This document shows, piece by piece, positions 17,900-24,969 of a stretch of DNA of 44,213 bases. Under the pieces are notes generated by a model. It searched no databases, was not told the origin of the DNA, and saw only the letters and a list, made by a program, of their open reading frames with translations. Each line of letters opens with the position of its first letter. The first letter of the stretch is position 1. Made by a program: the position numbers and the translations under genes. Source of the DNA: Rhodovulum tesquicola (GTDB taxonomy: Bacteria; Pseudomonadota; Alphaproteobacteria; Rhodobacterales; Rhodobacteraceae); NCBI RefSeq assembly GCF_024128855.1, contig NZ_JAMYDV010000023.1, positions 1 to 44,213 of the forward strand, in the 5' to 3' direction.

Positions 17900-19312
17900 T
17901 CAGGTCGAACGGCGCTCGGCGCCGAAGACCTTTTGCGCGACAAGCGGATAGGCCACCACGACCGTCACCACCAGAAACAGCAACTCGGCCCCGTAGACGA
18001 AGAAATAGGGCGTGGCCGGGCCGAACAGCCCCGAGAAGGGCGACAGCAGGATCAGATCGCGCGCGATCCCGCCCAGCGCGATCGCCACGCCCGCCGAAGT
18101 GGCCTGCACCGCACCCCAGGCACCAAGCGCAAGGCCGACCTGTTCCTTCGGCGCGGCGCGCATCGTGGCGGTCAGGGTGCCGTGGCTGAACAGACCCGCG
18201 CCGAACCCCGCCATCCCCGTGCCTATGATGAAGATGACCGGGCTTTGCAGAGTGGCCGAGAAGGTGATCAGCGCAAAGGCCGGCACTCCGACCAGCGCCC
18301 CTGCCCCCGCCATCACCATCGGATCGGCACCACGGCTGAGCACGCGCGAGGCCAGCGCAAAGCCGATCAGCCCGCCCATCGCCAGCGTCGCCGTCAGCCG
18401 CGTGGTCGAGGCGACGGACATTCCCAGCACCTCGCCGCCATAAGGCTCCAGCAGCACCTCGGCCAGGCCGAAGCCCATCGTGCCCAGCCCGATGATCCAC
18501 AACAACCGGCGCGGGTTGGCACCGCGCATGAACAGCCCCCAGGCATCCGAGAAACTGGGGTCCGGCTCGGGGTTGACGCGCTGGCGATGGGCGCGCTCGC
18601 GGTCGCGCGCCTCCATCTTCCAGATGGCCAGCACATTGAAGACCATCGTCATCACCGCCGCGCCCTGGATCACCTGGATCAGCTTGGGATGGCTGAAATC
18701 CTCCAGCAACCTGCCGAAGATAAGGGCGCTCGCGATCATGCCGACCAGCATCATCACATACATCAGCCCGACCACGTTGGGCTGATCCTCGCGGGGCGCC
18801 AGATCGGTGGCCAGCGCAAGCCCGACGGTCTGGACGATATGCACGCCCGCGCCCACCAGCAGGAAGGCGAGCGCCGCGCTGACAAGACCGACCCAAAGCG
18901 GCGCATCGGCCGCGAATTGCTGCTGCGACAGCACGATCAAGGCCAGCGGCATGATCGCGAAGCCGCCCCATGCCAGCAGCGTGCCCTTCCAGATATAAGG
19001 CACACGGCGCCATCCAAGGGCAGATTTGTGGGTGTCGGACTTGAACCCGATAAGCGCCCGGAATGGCGCGAACAACAGCGGCAACGCGATCATCACGCCT
19101 ACGATGGTGGCGGGCACCTCAAGTTCGACGATCATCACACGGTTCAGTGTGCCGACCAGCAGCACCATGGCCATGCCGACCGAAACCTGGAACAGGGCAA
19201 GGCGCAACAGGCGCGACAGAGGAAGGTCGTCGCTGGCCGCCTCGGCAAAGGGCATCACACGCATGCCTGCGCTAGCGATGCCCTGGATCGCCATCCGGCT
19301 AAGTCGATTCAT
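17900..19312 (-). CDS. pucC: PucC, LH2 assembly / bacteriochlorophyll-delivery MFS protein
   Basis: A 470-aa membrane protein with about 12 transmembrane helices belonging to the BCD (bacteriochlorophyll delivery) family of the major facilitator superfamily. PucC is needed for assembly of the LH2 antenna. Typical segments are FKSDTHKSALGWRRVPYIWKG (read at the first cytoplasmic loop) and GGLIGFALASRVLSRGADP. Its place right after pucBA identifies it as pucC rather than the paralogue lhaA. I chose ATG 19312 (MNRLSRMAIQG) because GGAGAG lies 8 bp before it; an alternative ATG at 19381 has a poor ribosome-binding site and adds a polar extension. A stable hairpin separates it from pucA. Confidence 0.92.
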   Translation of the reverse strand: MNRLSRMAIQGIASAGMRVMPFAEAASDDLPLSRLLRLALFQVSVGMAMVLLVGTLNRVMIVELEVPATIVGVMIALPLLFAPFRALIGFKSDTHKSALGWRRVPYIWKGTLLAWGGFAIMPLALIVLSQQQFAADAPLWVGLVSAALAFLLVGAGVHIVQTVGLALATDLAPREDQPNVVGLMYVMMLVGMIASALIFGRLLEDFSHPKLIQVIQGAAVMTMVFNVLAIWKMEARDRERAHRQRVNPEPDPSFSDAWGLFMRGANPRRLLWIIGLGTMGFGLAEVLLEPYGGEVLGMSVASTTRLTATLAMGGLIGFALASRVLSRGADPMVMAGAGALVGVPAFALITFSATLQSPVIFIIGTGMAGFGAGLFSHGTLTATMRAAPKEQVGLALGAWGAVQATSAGVAIALGGIARDLILLSPFSGLFGPATPYFFVYGAELLFLVVTVVVAYPLVAQKVFGAERRST

Positions 19313-19410
19313 GCGGTCGCTCTCCGCACGGCGCGACGCGTCGCGGCCGTATTCCGATTGCCCGCGGGCGCGCGTTTCCATGTGTCAGGCCCCGACGGAA
19401 GGGCCGAGAT

Positions 19411-19442
19411 GCGAAGGCCGAGGACTTATCCCCGGCCTTCGC
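19411..19442 (-). promoter_or_regulatory. Stem-loop between pucA and pucC
   Basis: GCGAAGGCCG (19411-19420) pairs perfectly with CGGCCTTCGC (19433-19442), and inner GG/CC pairs close a 6-nt loop. In Rhodobacter puc operons an intercistronic hairpin here stabilises the short pucBA mRNA and limits pucC expression. The same role is inferred. No U tract follows. Confidence 0.6.
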
Positions 19443-19469
19443 CGTGTTCGTTACACGGATCGCAGGCCC

Positions 19470-19652
19470 TTAGGCCGCGTCGGCTTCCGTGGTGGTGACC
19501 ACGGCGGCGTCTTGCTTGTAGTAGTCGGCGAAGAAGCCGGACTGCGTCACGAGGCCCAGGTGGACCAGGAACGAGCTGATGGCAACGGCGCTCAGGAAGA
19601 GCGGGATGCCGACGGTCGGCTTAACGACGAGCCAGAGTTTCGCGTTGTTCAT
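19470..19652 (-). CDS. pucA: LH2 (B800-850) light-harvesting complex alpha chain
   Basis: A 60-aa single-span polypeptide of the peripheral antenna. The start MNNAKLWLVVKPTVGIP is the classic LH2-alpha N terminus. H31 (in FLVHLGLV) is the B850 bacteriochlorophyll ligand, and Y44-Y45 (ADYYKQ) match the residues that hydrogen-bond the B850 acetyl groups and set the 850-nm band, so a red-shifted B800-850 type rather than B800-820 is expected. AAGAGGAG precedes the ATG. It follows pucB by 15 bp. Confidence 0.96.
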   Translation of the reverse strand: MNNAKLWLVVKPTVGIPLFLSAVAISSFLVHLGLVTQSGFFADYYKQDAAVVTTTEADAA

Positions 19653-19667
19653 GAGTTGGTACTCCTC

Positions 19668-19823
19668 TTAGCCGAGCCACGGCGTGCCGACGGCAGCCAG
19701 GAAGTGCGCGACGAGCGCGATGGCGCCGAACACGCGGGTGCCATCGATCACTTGCTTGTGGACTTCTTCGGCTTCGGCAAGCGTCAGGCCGGTCGGCCAG
19801 ACTTTGTTGGGATCGTCAGTCAT
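19668..19823 (-). CDS. pucB: LH2 (B800-850) light-harvesting complex beta chain
   Basis: A 51-aa single-span polypeptide, partner of PucA. It shows the conserved AEAEEVHKQ segment, H40 (LVAHFLAA) as the B850 ligand, R30 near the B800 site, and the C-terminal TPWLG. It is close to the Rba. sphaeroides PucB pattern (MTDD-NKVWP-GLT). The start at 19823 is preceded by GGGGAG. The open frame upstream to 19901 is untranslated leader. First gene of pucBAC, behind a PpsR-type operator pair. Confidence 0.96.
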   Translation of the reverse strand: MTDDPNKVWPTGLTLAEAEEVHKQVIDGTRVFGAIALVAHFLAAVGTPWLG

Positions 19824-19958
19824 ATTGTCGTCTCCCCAATATGGTTTCGACTGCGTTGGCGTGCAGAACCTGCACCTCTTCGACAACACCAGACCGGTCA
19901 ACCGCTTCCACTTTCATGTCCGCGACGTTGCCGGTCCAGCCTCGTCACTTAGAAACGA

Positions 19959-20001
19959 TGTCACAAGCGATTGACGTTGGCAATGTCAACGTAGGCTTAC
20001 A
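19959..20001 (-). promoter_or_regulatory. Tandem PpsR/CrtJ-type operators and puc promoter
   Basis: A perfect TGT-N12-ACA palindrome (19984-20001) and an imperfect TGT-N12-ACG (19959-19976) are 7 bp apart, close to the 8-bp spacing known for cooperative PpsR/CrtJ binding. PpsR represses photosynthesis genes under oxygen. A minus-strand TTGACA (19989-19984) inside the perfect site could be the -35, with TTGTGA 17 bp further as a weak -10 overlapping the second site, so a bound repressor would block RNA polymerase. Confidence 0.7.
19971..19989. promoter_or_regulatory. 19-bp palindrome in the puc operator
   Basis: TTGACGTTGGCAATGTCAA is a near-perfect palindrome (8 of 9 half-site positions) bridging the two PpsR-type sites. 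It may be part of the same operator or a separate regulator site; I do not recognise a specific factor. Confidence 0.4.
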
Positions 20002-20044
20002 GAGGCCCCGGATCGTGCGGCATATTGAGCAGCCCTGACAGCCT

Positions 20045-20076
20045 GTCGCAGGCGTCGCAGCCCCCCGGCCTGCGAC
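20045..20076 (+). repeat. 9-bp perfect inverted repeat in the divergent gap
   Basis: GTCGCAGGC (20045-20053) pairs with GCCTGCGAC (20068-20076), with a 14-nt loop. It lies just upstream of a candidate promoter for the 20213 gene. Function unknown: an operator or a leader structure is possible. Confidence 0.45.
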
Positions 20077-20087
20077 CCTGCGGACCC

Positions 20088-20116
20088 TTGATCTTGGCGC
20101 CTGCGGATGGGGTAAT
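20088..20116 (+). promoter_or_regulatory. Candidate promoter of the 20213 repeat-protein gene
   Basis: TTGATC (20088-20093) and GGTAAT (20111-20116) are separated by 17 bp; each matches sigma-70 consensus at 4 of 6 positions. This would give a leader of about 90 nt. Confidence 0.4.
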
Positions 20117-20212
20117 CGGGGCGCCGAACCGCAACTGTCGTTCTTGTTGGACCGGAACCAAGCTTTCGCATCCGACGGCGACACAGACCCTGGAAAGAAC
20201 TCTGGAGGAACG

Positions 20213-20539
20213 ATGAACAGCTATCCCTGGGACGCCTGGATGCCGAAGCTCGCAGCCAACCAGCACATGACCGATGTCAAGATCGACCGCACCAAGAGCA
20301 CGACGATGTTCTCGGACGCGCTGGGCTTCGCTCTGCTGTCGGACAAGAAACCGAACATCGAGCTGAAGACGTCGAACCCGACGCCGCTGTCCAGCAAGAT
20401 GGGCTGGGATCTTCTGGGCGGTAAGGGCGAAGGCAATGTCGAACTGACCACCAGCGAGCCCTACCCGCTGTCCGCGCGCATGGGCTGGAAGCTGCTGTCC
20501 GAGCGCAAGTACTACGCCATCGCCGCGCACCAGCAATAA
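20213..20539 (+). CDS. Small repeat protein, divergent from pucBAC (unknown; possible LH2 gamma-like)
   Basis: A 108-aa soluble protein with no membrane segment or signal peptide. After an N-terminal W-rich stretch it contains three 26-27-residue repeats: TMFSDALGFALLS (31-43), TPLSSKMGWDLLG (57-69) and YPLSARMGWKLLS (84-96), the first two followed by (I/V)ELxTS. The protein at 27830-28099 shares this pattern and an N-terminal M-(T/S)-D...(I/L)-D-R motif. ATG 20213 is preceded by TGGAGGAA, a strong ribosome-binding site; a frame open upstream to 20144 was rejected. A clear terminator follows. Position next to pucB suggests a photosynthesis role, and R. capsulatus has a 14-kDa LH2 gamma protein (PucE) encoded in its puc operon, but I cannot confirm homology. 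Confidence 0.8.
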   Translation: MNSYPWDAWMPKLAANQHMTDVKIDRTKSTTMFSDALGFALLSDKKPNIELKTSNPTPLSSKMGWDLLGGKGEGNVELTTSEPYPLSARMGWKLLSERKYYAIAAHQQ

Positions 20540-20555
20540 GCCTGAACGACACCCC

Positions 20556-20591
20556 GACGCCCGCGCTGACCCAAGGTCCTGCGCGGGCGTC
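20556..20591 (+). terminator. Intrinsic terminator of the 20213 gene
   Basis: An 11-bp perfect stem (GACGCCCGCGC, 20556-20566, with GCGCGGGCGTC, 20581-20591) and a 14-nt loop lie 16 nt past the stop codon. The following TTGCGTGTG is a poor U tract, but stem strength and position fit a terminator. Confidence 0.65.
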
Positions 20592-20641
20592 TTGCGTGTG
20601 CCCCCCGGACAAGCCGCCAGAACCGGGGATCGACCATGAGA

Positions 20642-20669
20642 AAGGGCCGGCCCAGGCGGACCGGCCCTT
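20642..20669. terminator. Bidirectional terminator between the 20213 gene and ndk
   Basis: AAGGGCCGG (20642-20650) pairs with CCGGCCCTT (20661-20669) around a 10-nt loop. On the + strand TCAAATTTT follows, and on the minus strand TCTCAT follows. It sits 37 bp after the ndk stop and can serve both converging genes. Confidence 0.65.
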
Positions 20670-20706
20670 CAAATTTTCAGGCCTGTTTCCGAAGGCGGCC
20701 GCGCCC

Positions 20707-21129
20707 TCAGCCGACCAGTTCGAGACCCGAGAAGAAATAGGCGATCTCGACCGCTGCGGTATCCTCGCCATCCGAGCCATGGACCGAGTTCTCGCCGATG
20801 GACAGCGCGAATTCCTTGCGGATCGTGCCCTCGGCCGCCTCGGCGGGGTTGGTCGCGCCCATCACTTCGCGATTCTTCGCAACCGCGTTCTCGCCTTCCA
20901 GCACCTGCACGACGATCGGCTCGGAGGCCATGAACTCGCACAGTTCGTCATAGAAGGGACGTTCCTTGTGGACGGCATAGAAGACGCCGGCCTGCGCCTT
21001 GGTCAGGTGGATGCGCTTCTGCGCGACGATGCGCAGGCCCGCGGCTTCGAGTTTGGCGTTGATCGCGCCGGTCAGGTTGCGACGCGTCGCGTCGGGCTTG
21101 ATGATCGAAAAGGTGCGCTGGATCGCCAT
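20707..21129 (-). CDS. ndk: Nucleoside diphosphate kinase
   Basis: A 140-aa enzyme that transfers the gamma phosphate of ATP to NDPs. H117 in NSVHGSD is the phospho-accepting histidine; other family marks are IIKPDA (9-14), KERPFY (55-60), VLEGENAV and GATNPAEA. The length is exactly that of the family. ATG 21129 follows AAGGACATC. Monocistronic, ending at a hairpin. Confidence 0.97.
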   Translation of the reverse strand: MAIQRTFSIIKPDATRRNLTGAINAKLEAAGLRIVAQKRIHLTKAQAGVFYAVHKERPFYDELCEFMASEPIVVQVLEGENAVAKNREVMGATNPAEAAEGTIRKEFALSIGENSVHGSDGEDTAAVEIAYFFSGLELVG

Positions 21130-21224
21130 GTCGGATGTCCTTGTGTGCTGCGGCACCCCCGGGCGGGGGCACGGGAAAATTCGCGGCCCTGCTAGCATGG
21201 GGCCTTCGCGGAGAAAAGCCGCGA

Positions 21225-21253
21225 TTGACGCCAAGGTGCGGCGCTGGCACTAG
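21225..21253 (+). promoter_or_regulatory. Candidate promoter of the ABC-F gene
   Basis: TTGACG (21225-21230) is followed after 17 bp by CACTAG (21248-21253, weak -10). Transcription would begin within a few bases of the ATG at 21260, and no ribosome-binding site precedes that ATG, so the mRNA may be leaderless. Confidence 0.3.
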
Positions 21254-21259
21254 CCCGAC

Positions 21260-23119
21260 ATGCTGCGGATCGACGACATATCCTTTGCCATGGAGGGCCG
21301 CCCGCTGTTCGAGCGCGCCTCGGCGGTGATTCCCGATGGCCACAAGGTCGGGCTGGTGGGCCGCAACGGCGCGGGTAAGACCACGCTGTTCCGGCTGATC
21401 CGGGGCGAACTGGCGCTGGAATCGGGCGAGATCGCCCTGCCCGCCCGCGCCCGCATCGGATCGGTCGCGCAGGAGGTGCCGGGCTCCGGTGTCTCGCTGC
21501 TCGATACGGTGCTGGCCGCCGATACCGAACGCGCCGCGCTTCTGGCCGAGGCCGAGACCGCGACCGACCCCCACCGCATCGCCGAGATCCAGACCCGGCT
21601 GGCCGATATCGACGCCTGGTCGGCCGAGGCCCGCGCCTCGGCGATTCTCAAGGGGCTGGGCTTCACCGAGGCCGAACAGGCGATGCCCTGCTCGGCCTTT
21701 TCGGGCGGTTGGCGGATGCGGGTGGCGTTGGCGGGCGTGCTGTTCGCGCGCCCCGACCTGCTGCTGCTGGACGAGCCCACCAACTATCTCGACCTCGAAG
21801 GCGCGCTGTGGCTCGAATCCTACCTCGCGCGCTATCCCTACACGGTGATTCTGATCTCGCACGACCGCGGGCTTCTGAACCGGGCGGTCGGCCATATCCT
21901 CCATCTGGAGAATCGCAAGCTGACGCTTTACGCGGGCGGCTACGATGCCTTTGCCCGCGCCCGCGCCGCCGCCCGCGCCGCGCAGACCGCCGAAGCGAAG
22001 AAACAGGAACTGCGCCGCGCCCATCTTCAAGGATTCGTCGACCGTTTCCGCTACAAGGCGTCCAAGGCCCGTCAGGCCCAGGCCCGGCTCAAGATGCTGG
22101 AACGGATGGAGCCGATCGCCGCCCCCGAGGATGCCGCGCGGACCGTCTTCACCTTTCCCGAACCGGAAGAACTGTCGCCCCCCATCGTCGCGCTGGAAGG
22201 CGCCGCGGTCGGCTATCACGGCAAGCCGGTCCTGTCGCGTCTCAGCCTGCGAATCGATCAGGACGACCGGATCGCGCTTCTGGGCCGGAACGGCGAGGGC
22301 AAATCGACCTTTTCCAAGCTGCTGGCAGGGAAACTCGATCTTCTTTCCGGGCAGATGACCAAGGCCGCCAAGCTGCGAGTCGGCTATTTCGCCCAGCATC
22401 AGGTGGATGAACTGCACCTCGACGAGACGCCGCTGGACCACATCCGTCGCGAACGGCCCGAAGAGACCCCGGCAAGGCTGCGCGCCCGGTTGGCCGGGTT
22501 CGGGCTTGGGGCCGATCAGGCCGGGACGGAGGTCGCGCGCCTTTCGGGCGGGCAGAAGGCACGGCTGTCGCTGTTGCTGGCCACGCTCGACGCGCCGCAT
22601 CTGTTGATTCTCGACGAGCCCACCAACCACCTGGACATCGAAAGCCGCGAGGCATTGACCGAGGCGCTGAACGCCTATTCCGGCGCGGTGATCCTGGTCA
22701 GCCACGACATGCACCTTCTCGGCCTCGTGGCCGACCGGCTTTGGCTGGTCAGGGACGGCCGCGTGACGCCGTATGACGAGGATCTCGAGGCCTATCGCCG
22801 GAAGCTGCTGTCGCAGGACGCCCCGGACGGCCCGCAACCGGCAAGGCCCGCCGCGAAACCGGCCGCAAGGAAACCCTCGCGCGAGGCGGTTCAGGCGGCG
22901 CGCGCCGAGGCGCGGAAATGCGAATCCCGCGTCAACAAGCTGACCGAGATGCGCGAAAAGCTGACAAGGAAACTTGCCGACCCGGCCCTGTATGAGGCCA
23001 ATCGCGAGGGCGAGCGACAGCTTTGGCAGGACAAGTTCGGCGAGGTGGAAGAGGCACTGGAACGCGCCGAGGCGATGTGGATGGCCGCACTCGAAACGCT
23101 TGAGGATTCGGGGGGCTGA
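21260..23119 (+). CDS. ABC-F family ATP-binding protein
   Basis: A 619-aa soluble protein with two ABC ATPase domains and no membrane segment. Domain 1: Walker A GRNGAGKT (34-41), signature FSGGWRMR, Walker B LLLLDEPTNYLDL. Domain 2: GRNGEGKST, signature LSGGQKAR, LLILDEPTNHLDIES. A linker rich in Arg, Lys and Ala joins the domains, and a charged C-terminal coiled coil (about 530-615) follows. ABC-F proteins act on the ribosome; this arrangement looks like the YheS/Uup group rather than antibiotic-resistance types, though the exact subfamily is unsure. The stop is 3 bp before the marC-like GTG start. Confidence 0.92.
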   Translation: MLRIDDISFAMEGRPLFERASAVIPDGHKVGLVGRNGAGKTTLFRLIRGELALESGEIALPARARIGSVAQEVPGSGVSLLDTVLAADTERAALLAEAETATDPHRIAEIQTRLADIDAWSAEARASAILKGLGFTEAEQAMPCSAFSGGWRMRVALAGVLFARPDLLLLDEPTNYLDLEGALWLESYLARYPYTVILISHDRGLLNRAVGHILHLENRKLTLYAGGYDAFARARAAARAAQTAEAKKQELRRAHLQGFVDRFRYKASKARQAQARLKMLERMEPIAAPEDAARTVFTFPEPEELSPPIVALEGAAVGYHGKPVLSRLSLRIDQDDRIALLGRNGEGKSTFSKLLAGKLDLLSGQMTKAAKLRVGYFAQHQVDELHLDETPLDHIRRERPEETPARLRARLAGFGLGADQAGTEVARLSGGQKARLSLLLATLDAPHLLILDEPTNHLDIESREALTEALNAYSGAVILVSHDMHLLGLVADRLWLVRDGRVTPYDEDLEAYRRKLLSQDAPDGPQPARPAAKPAARKPSREAVQAARAEARKCESRVNKLTEMREKLTRKLADPALYEANREGERQLWQDKFGEVEEALERAEAMWMAALETLEDSGG

Positions 23120-23122
23120 GGG

Positions 23123-23743
23123 GTGGAGCCGACCTTCTACATCTCGGCCTTCGTCACGCTGTTCGTGGTGATCGACCCGATCGGTCTGGCGCCGCTCTTC
23201 GTGGCGCTGACGCAAGGCATGGCCGCGCGCGAGCGGCGTGCCATCGCTTTTCGTGCCGCTGTCATCGCCATCGGCCTGCTGACCCTGTTCGGAATCTTCG
23301 GCGAGCAGGTGCTGGGCTTTGTCGGGATCTCGATGCCCGCCTTCCGCATCGCGGGCGGGATCCTGCTGTTCCTCACCGCCCTCGACATGCTGTTCGAACG
23401 GCGCAGCAAGCGGCGCGAGGATCAGGCCCATGACGACCGGCCGGACCCGTCGGTCTTTCCGCTGGCCACGCCGCTGATCGCGGGCCCCGGCGCAATGGCG
23501 ACGATGATCCTGCTGATCGGTACGGTCGGGCGCGAGCCGGTGGCCATGATCCTGATCCATCTGGTGATGCTGGCGGTGATCGGGGTGGTGCTGCTGATGT
23601 TCCTGGCCGCCGGGCTGATCGAGCGCGCGCTGGGGCGGACCGGGATCAACGTGGTCACGCGGCTTCTGGGGATGCTGCTTGCGGCGCTGTCGGTGCAGTT
23701 CGTGCTGGACGGGCTGCGCGATTTCGGGCTTGCGCCGGTCTGA
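23123..23743 (+). CDS. MarC family integral membrane protein
   Basis: A 206-aa protein with about six transmembrane helices. The N-terminal half contains FVVIDPIGLAPLFVALT (14-30) and AFRIAGGILLFLTALDML, and the second half PLATPLIAGPGAMATMILL, both hallmarks of the MarC/UPF0056 family. A transport role is suspected but no substrate is established, and MarC itself was shown not to cause multiple antibiotic resistance. GTG start 23123 lies 3 bp after the ABC-F stop, with GAGGG just before, indicating co-translation. Confidence 0.88.
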   Translation: MEPTFYISAFVTLFVVIDPIGLAPLFVALTQGMAARERRAIAFRAAVIAIGLLTLFGIFGEQVLGFVGISMPAFRIAGGILLFLTALDMLFERRSKRREDQAHDDRPDPSVFPLATPLIAGPGAMATMILLIGTVGREPVAMILIHLVMLAVIGVVLLMFLAAGLIERALGRTGINVVTRLLGMLLAALSVQFVLDGLRDFGLAPV

Positions 23744-23802
23744 CACCCTCGCGATTCCGGGGCCGGTCCCTATATCCGGAAAAGGAACCAGAAAGGAAGG
23801 CC

Positions 23803-24384
23803 ATGGACGGCGACAGCCTTGCAAGACTGCTTTACCTGGTGCTGCTCGGCTCGGCGATTGCCGGGTATTTCTTCGTCGCGAACCGCCACCGTCTGGGCCA
23901 GGTCGCGCAACAGGCGGCGATCTGGGGGCTGATCTTCGTCGGCGTGATCGCGGGATTCGGGCTGTGGTCGGACATCCGCCGCGATGTCGCCCCGCGCCAG
24001 GAGGTGTTCGCCGACCAGGCCCGCATCGAGGTGCCCCGCGCGCCGGAAGGGCATTACTACCTGACGGTGCGGATCAACGGCACACCCGTGCGATTCGTGG
24101 TCGATACCGGCGCGACGCAGGTCGTCCTGACCCGGCGCGACGCGCAGCGGGTGGGGCTAAACCCCGATGCGCTGGACTATATCGCCGAGGCGCGCACTGC
24201 GAACGGTGTGGTGCGCACCGCGCCGGTGCGGCTGGATCTGGTGGAACTGGGACCGATCGAGGATCGCGGCGTCCGCGCCTTCGTCAATTCGGGCGAGATG
24301 CGGGAATCGCTTCTGGGCATGGGCTATCTCAACCGCTTCGCAAAGATCGAGCTTGTGCGCGACCGGATGATCCTGACCCGCTGA
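23803..24384 (+). CDS. Membrane-anchored retropepsin-like aspartic protease (clan AA, TIGR02281-type)
   Basis: A 193-aa protein with two N-terminal hydrophobic segments (about 7-25 and 39-56) and then a single retropepsin-fold domain. The catalytic motif is VVDTGAT (D101), and the second family element is LLGMGYL near residue 167. Only one catalytic Asp is present, so the active enzyme would be a dimer. AGAAAGGAAGG precedes the ATG. The bacterial family is poorly characterised; substrates are unknown. It converges with holC 6 bp away. Confidence 0.85.
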   Translation: MDGDSLARLLYLVLLGSAIAGYFFVANRHRLGQVAQQAAIWGLIFVGVIAGFGLWSDIRRDVAPRQEVFADQARIEVPRAPEGHYYLTVRINGTPVRFVVDTGATQVVLTRRDAQRVGLNPDALDYIAEARTANGVVRTAPVRLDLVELGPIEDRGVRAFVNSGEMRESLLGMGYLNRFAKIELVRDRMILTR

Positions 24385-24390
24385 GGCCCT

Positions 24391-24849
24391 TCAGGCGCCG
24401 CTGTCGCGCCGGATCTCCCAGCGTCCCGATTCCTCGGACCAGTATTGCGCGCGCAGTCCTGCTCCCGTCAGCGACCGCCATTGCCCGCGTGCCCCCTCGA
24501 CCGCCACAGGATCGTTGCCGTCGAACAGGATGCAGACCCGTTCCATCGCAGCGGCCTCGTGCGGCGAGACCTGCGCGCCGTCCACAGCCATCAGGCAGAC
24601 CGCCCCGTTCGGGATGTCGGCGCCCGTGGTCAGCAGAACCGGCTGATCGGCGTCGAACTCGCCCCCCGCCTGGCCGTGCGGCAAGAACCCGTCGCCCTGC
24701 CACAACCGCTCGTCCAGCCAGTCAAGCCGCCCGGCATCGCCCCCCCGCACCACGACACGCCATCCCTGCGCCAGCGCCTTGTCCAGAAGGGCGGGCAGCG
24801 TCGCCTCTATCGGGCGGCGGGTGAGGTGATAGAACATCGCGATGCCCAT
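24391..24849 (-). CDS. holC: DNA polymerase III subunit chi
   Basis: A 152-aa protein. The start MGIAMFYHLTRRP followed by LPALLDKALAQGWRVVVR, LDERLWQ, FLPHG and QPVLLTT is the HolC pattern; chi links the clamp loader to single-stranded DNA-binding protein. The start at 24849 was chosen by similarity of the first residues to alphaproteobacterial HolC; ATG 24837 is an alternative. No strong ribosome-binding site is visible. Confidence 0.9.
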   Translation of the reverse strand: MGIAMFYHLTRRPIEATLPALLDKALAQGWRVVVRGGDAGRLDWLDERLWQGDGFLPHGQAGGEFDADQPVLLTTGADIPNGAVCLMAVDGAQVSPHEAAAMERVCILFDGNDPVAVEGARGQWRSLTGAGLRAQYWSEESGRWEIRRDSGA

Positions 24850-24969
24850 GACCCGATGAAAGACCGGCCCAGGCAAACGATTGCAAGCGGGAATCGCACG
24901 GGGCGCATCCCGCACTGGCCAGACACATTCAAATCTGTCTATGCTTGCGTCAAAAGGGAGGAGACAACC

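Noticed and set aside
19971-19989. FnrL site in the puc promoter
   Set aside because: FnrL needs TTGAT-N4-ATCAA; here the half-sites TTGAC/GTCAA are 9 bp apart.
20948-23824. Open frame of 958 codons on the minus strand opposite the ABC-F and marC-like genes
   Set aside because: It crosses the real start of ndk in another frame and lies antisense to two clear genes; no domain is visible.
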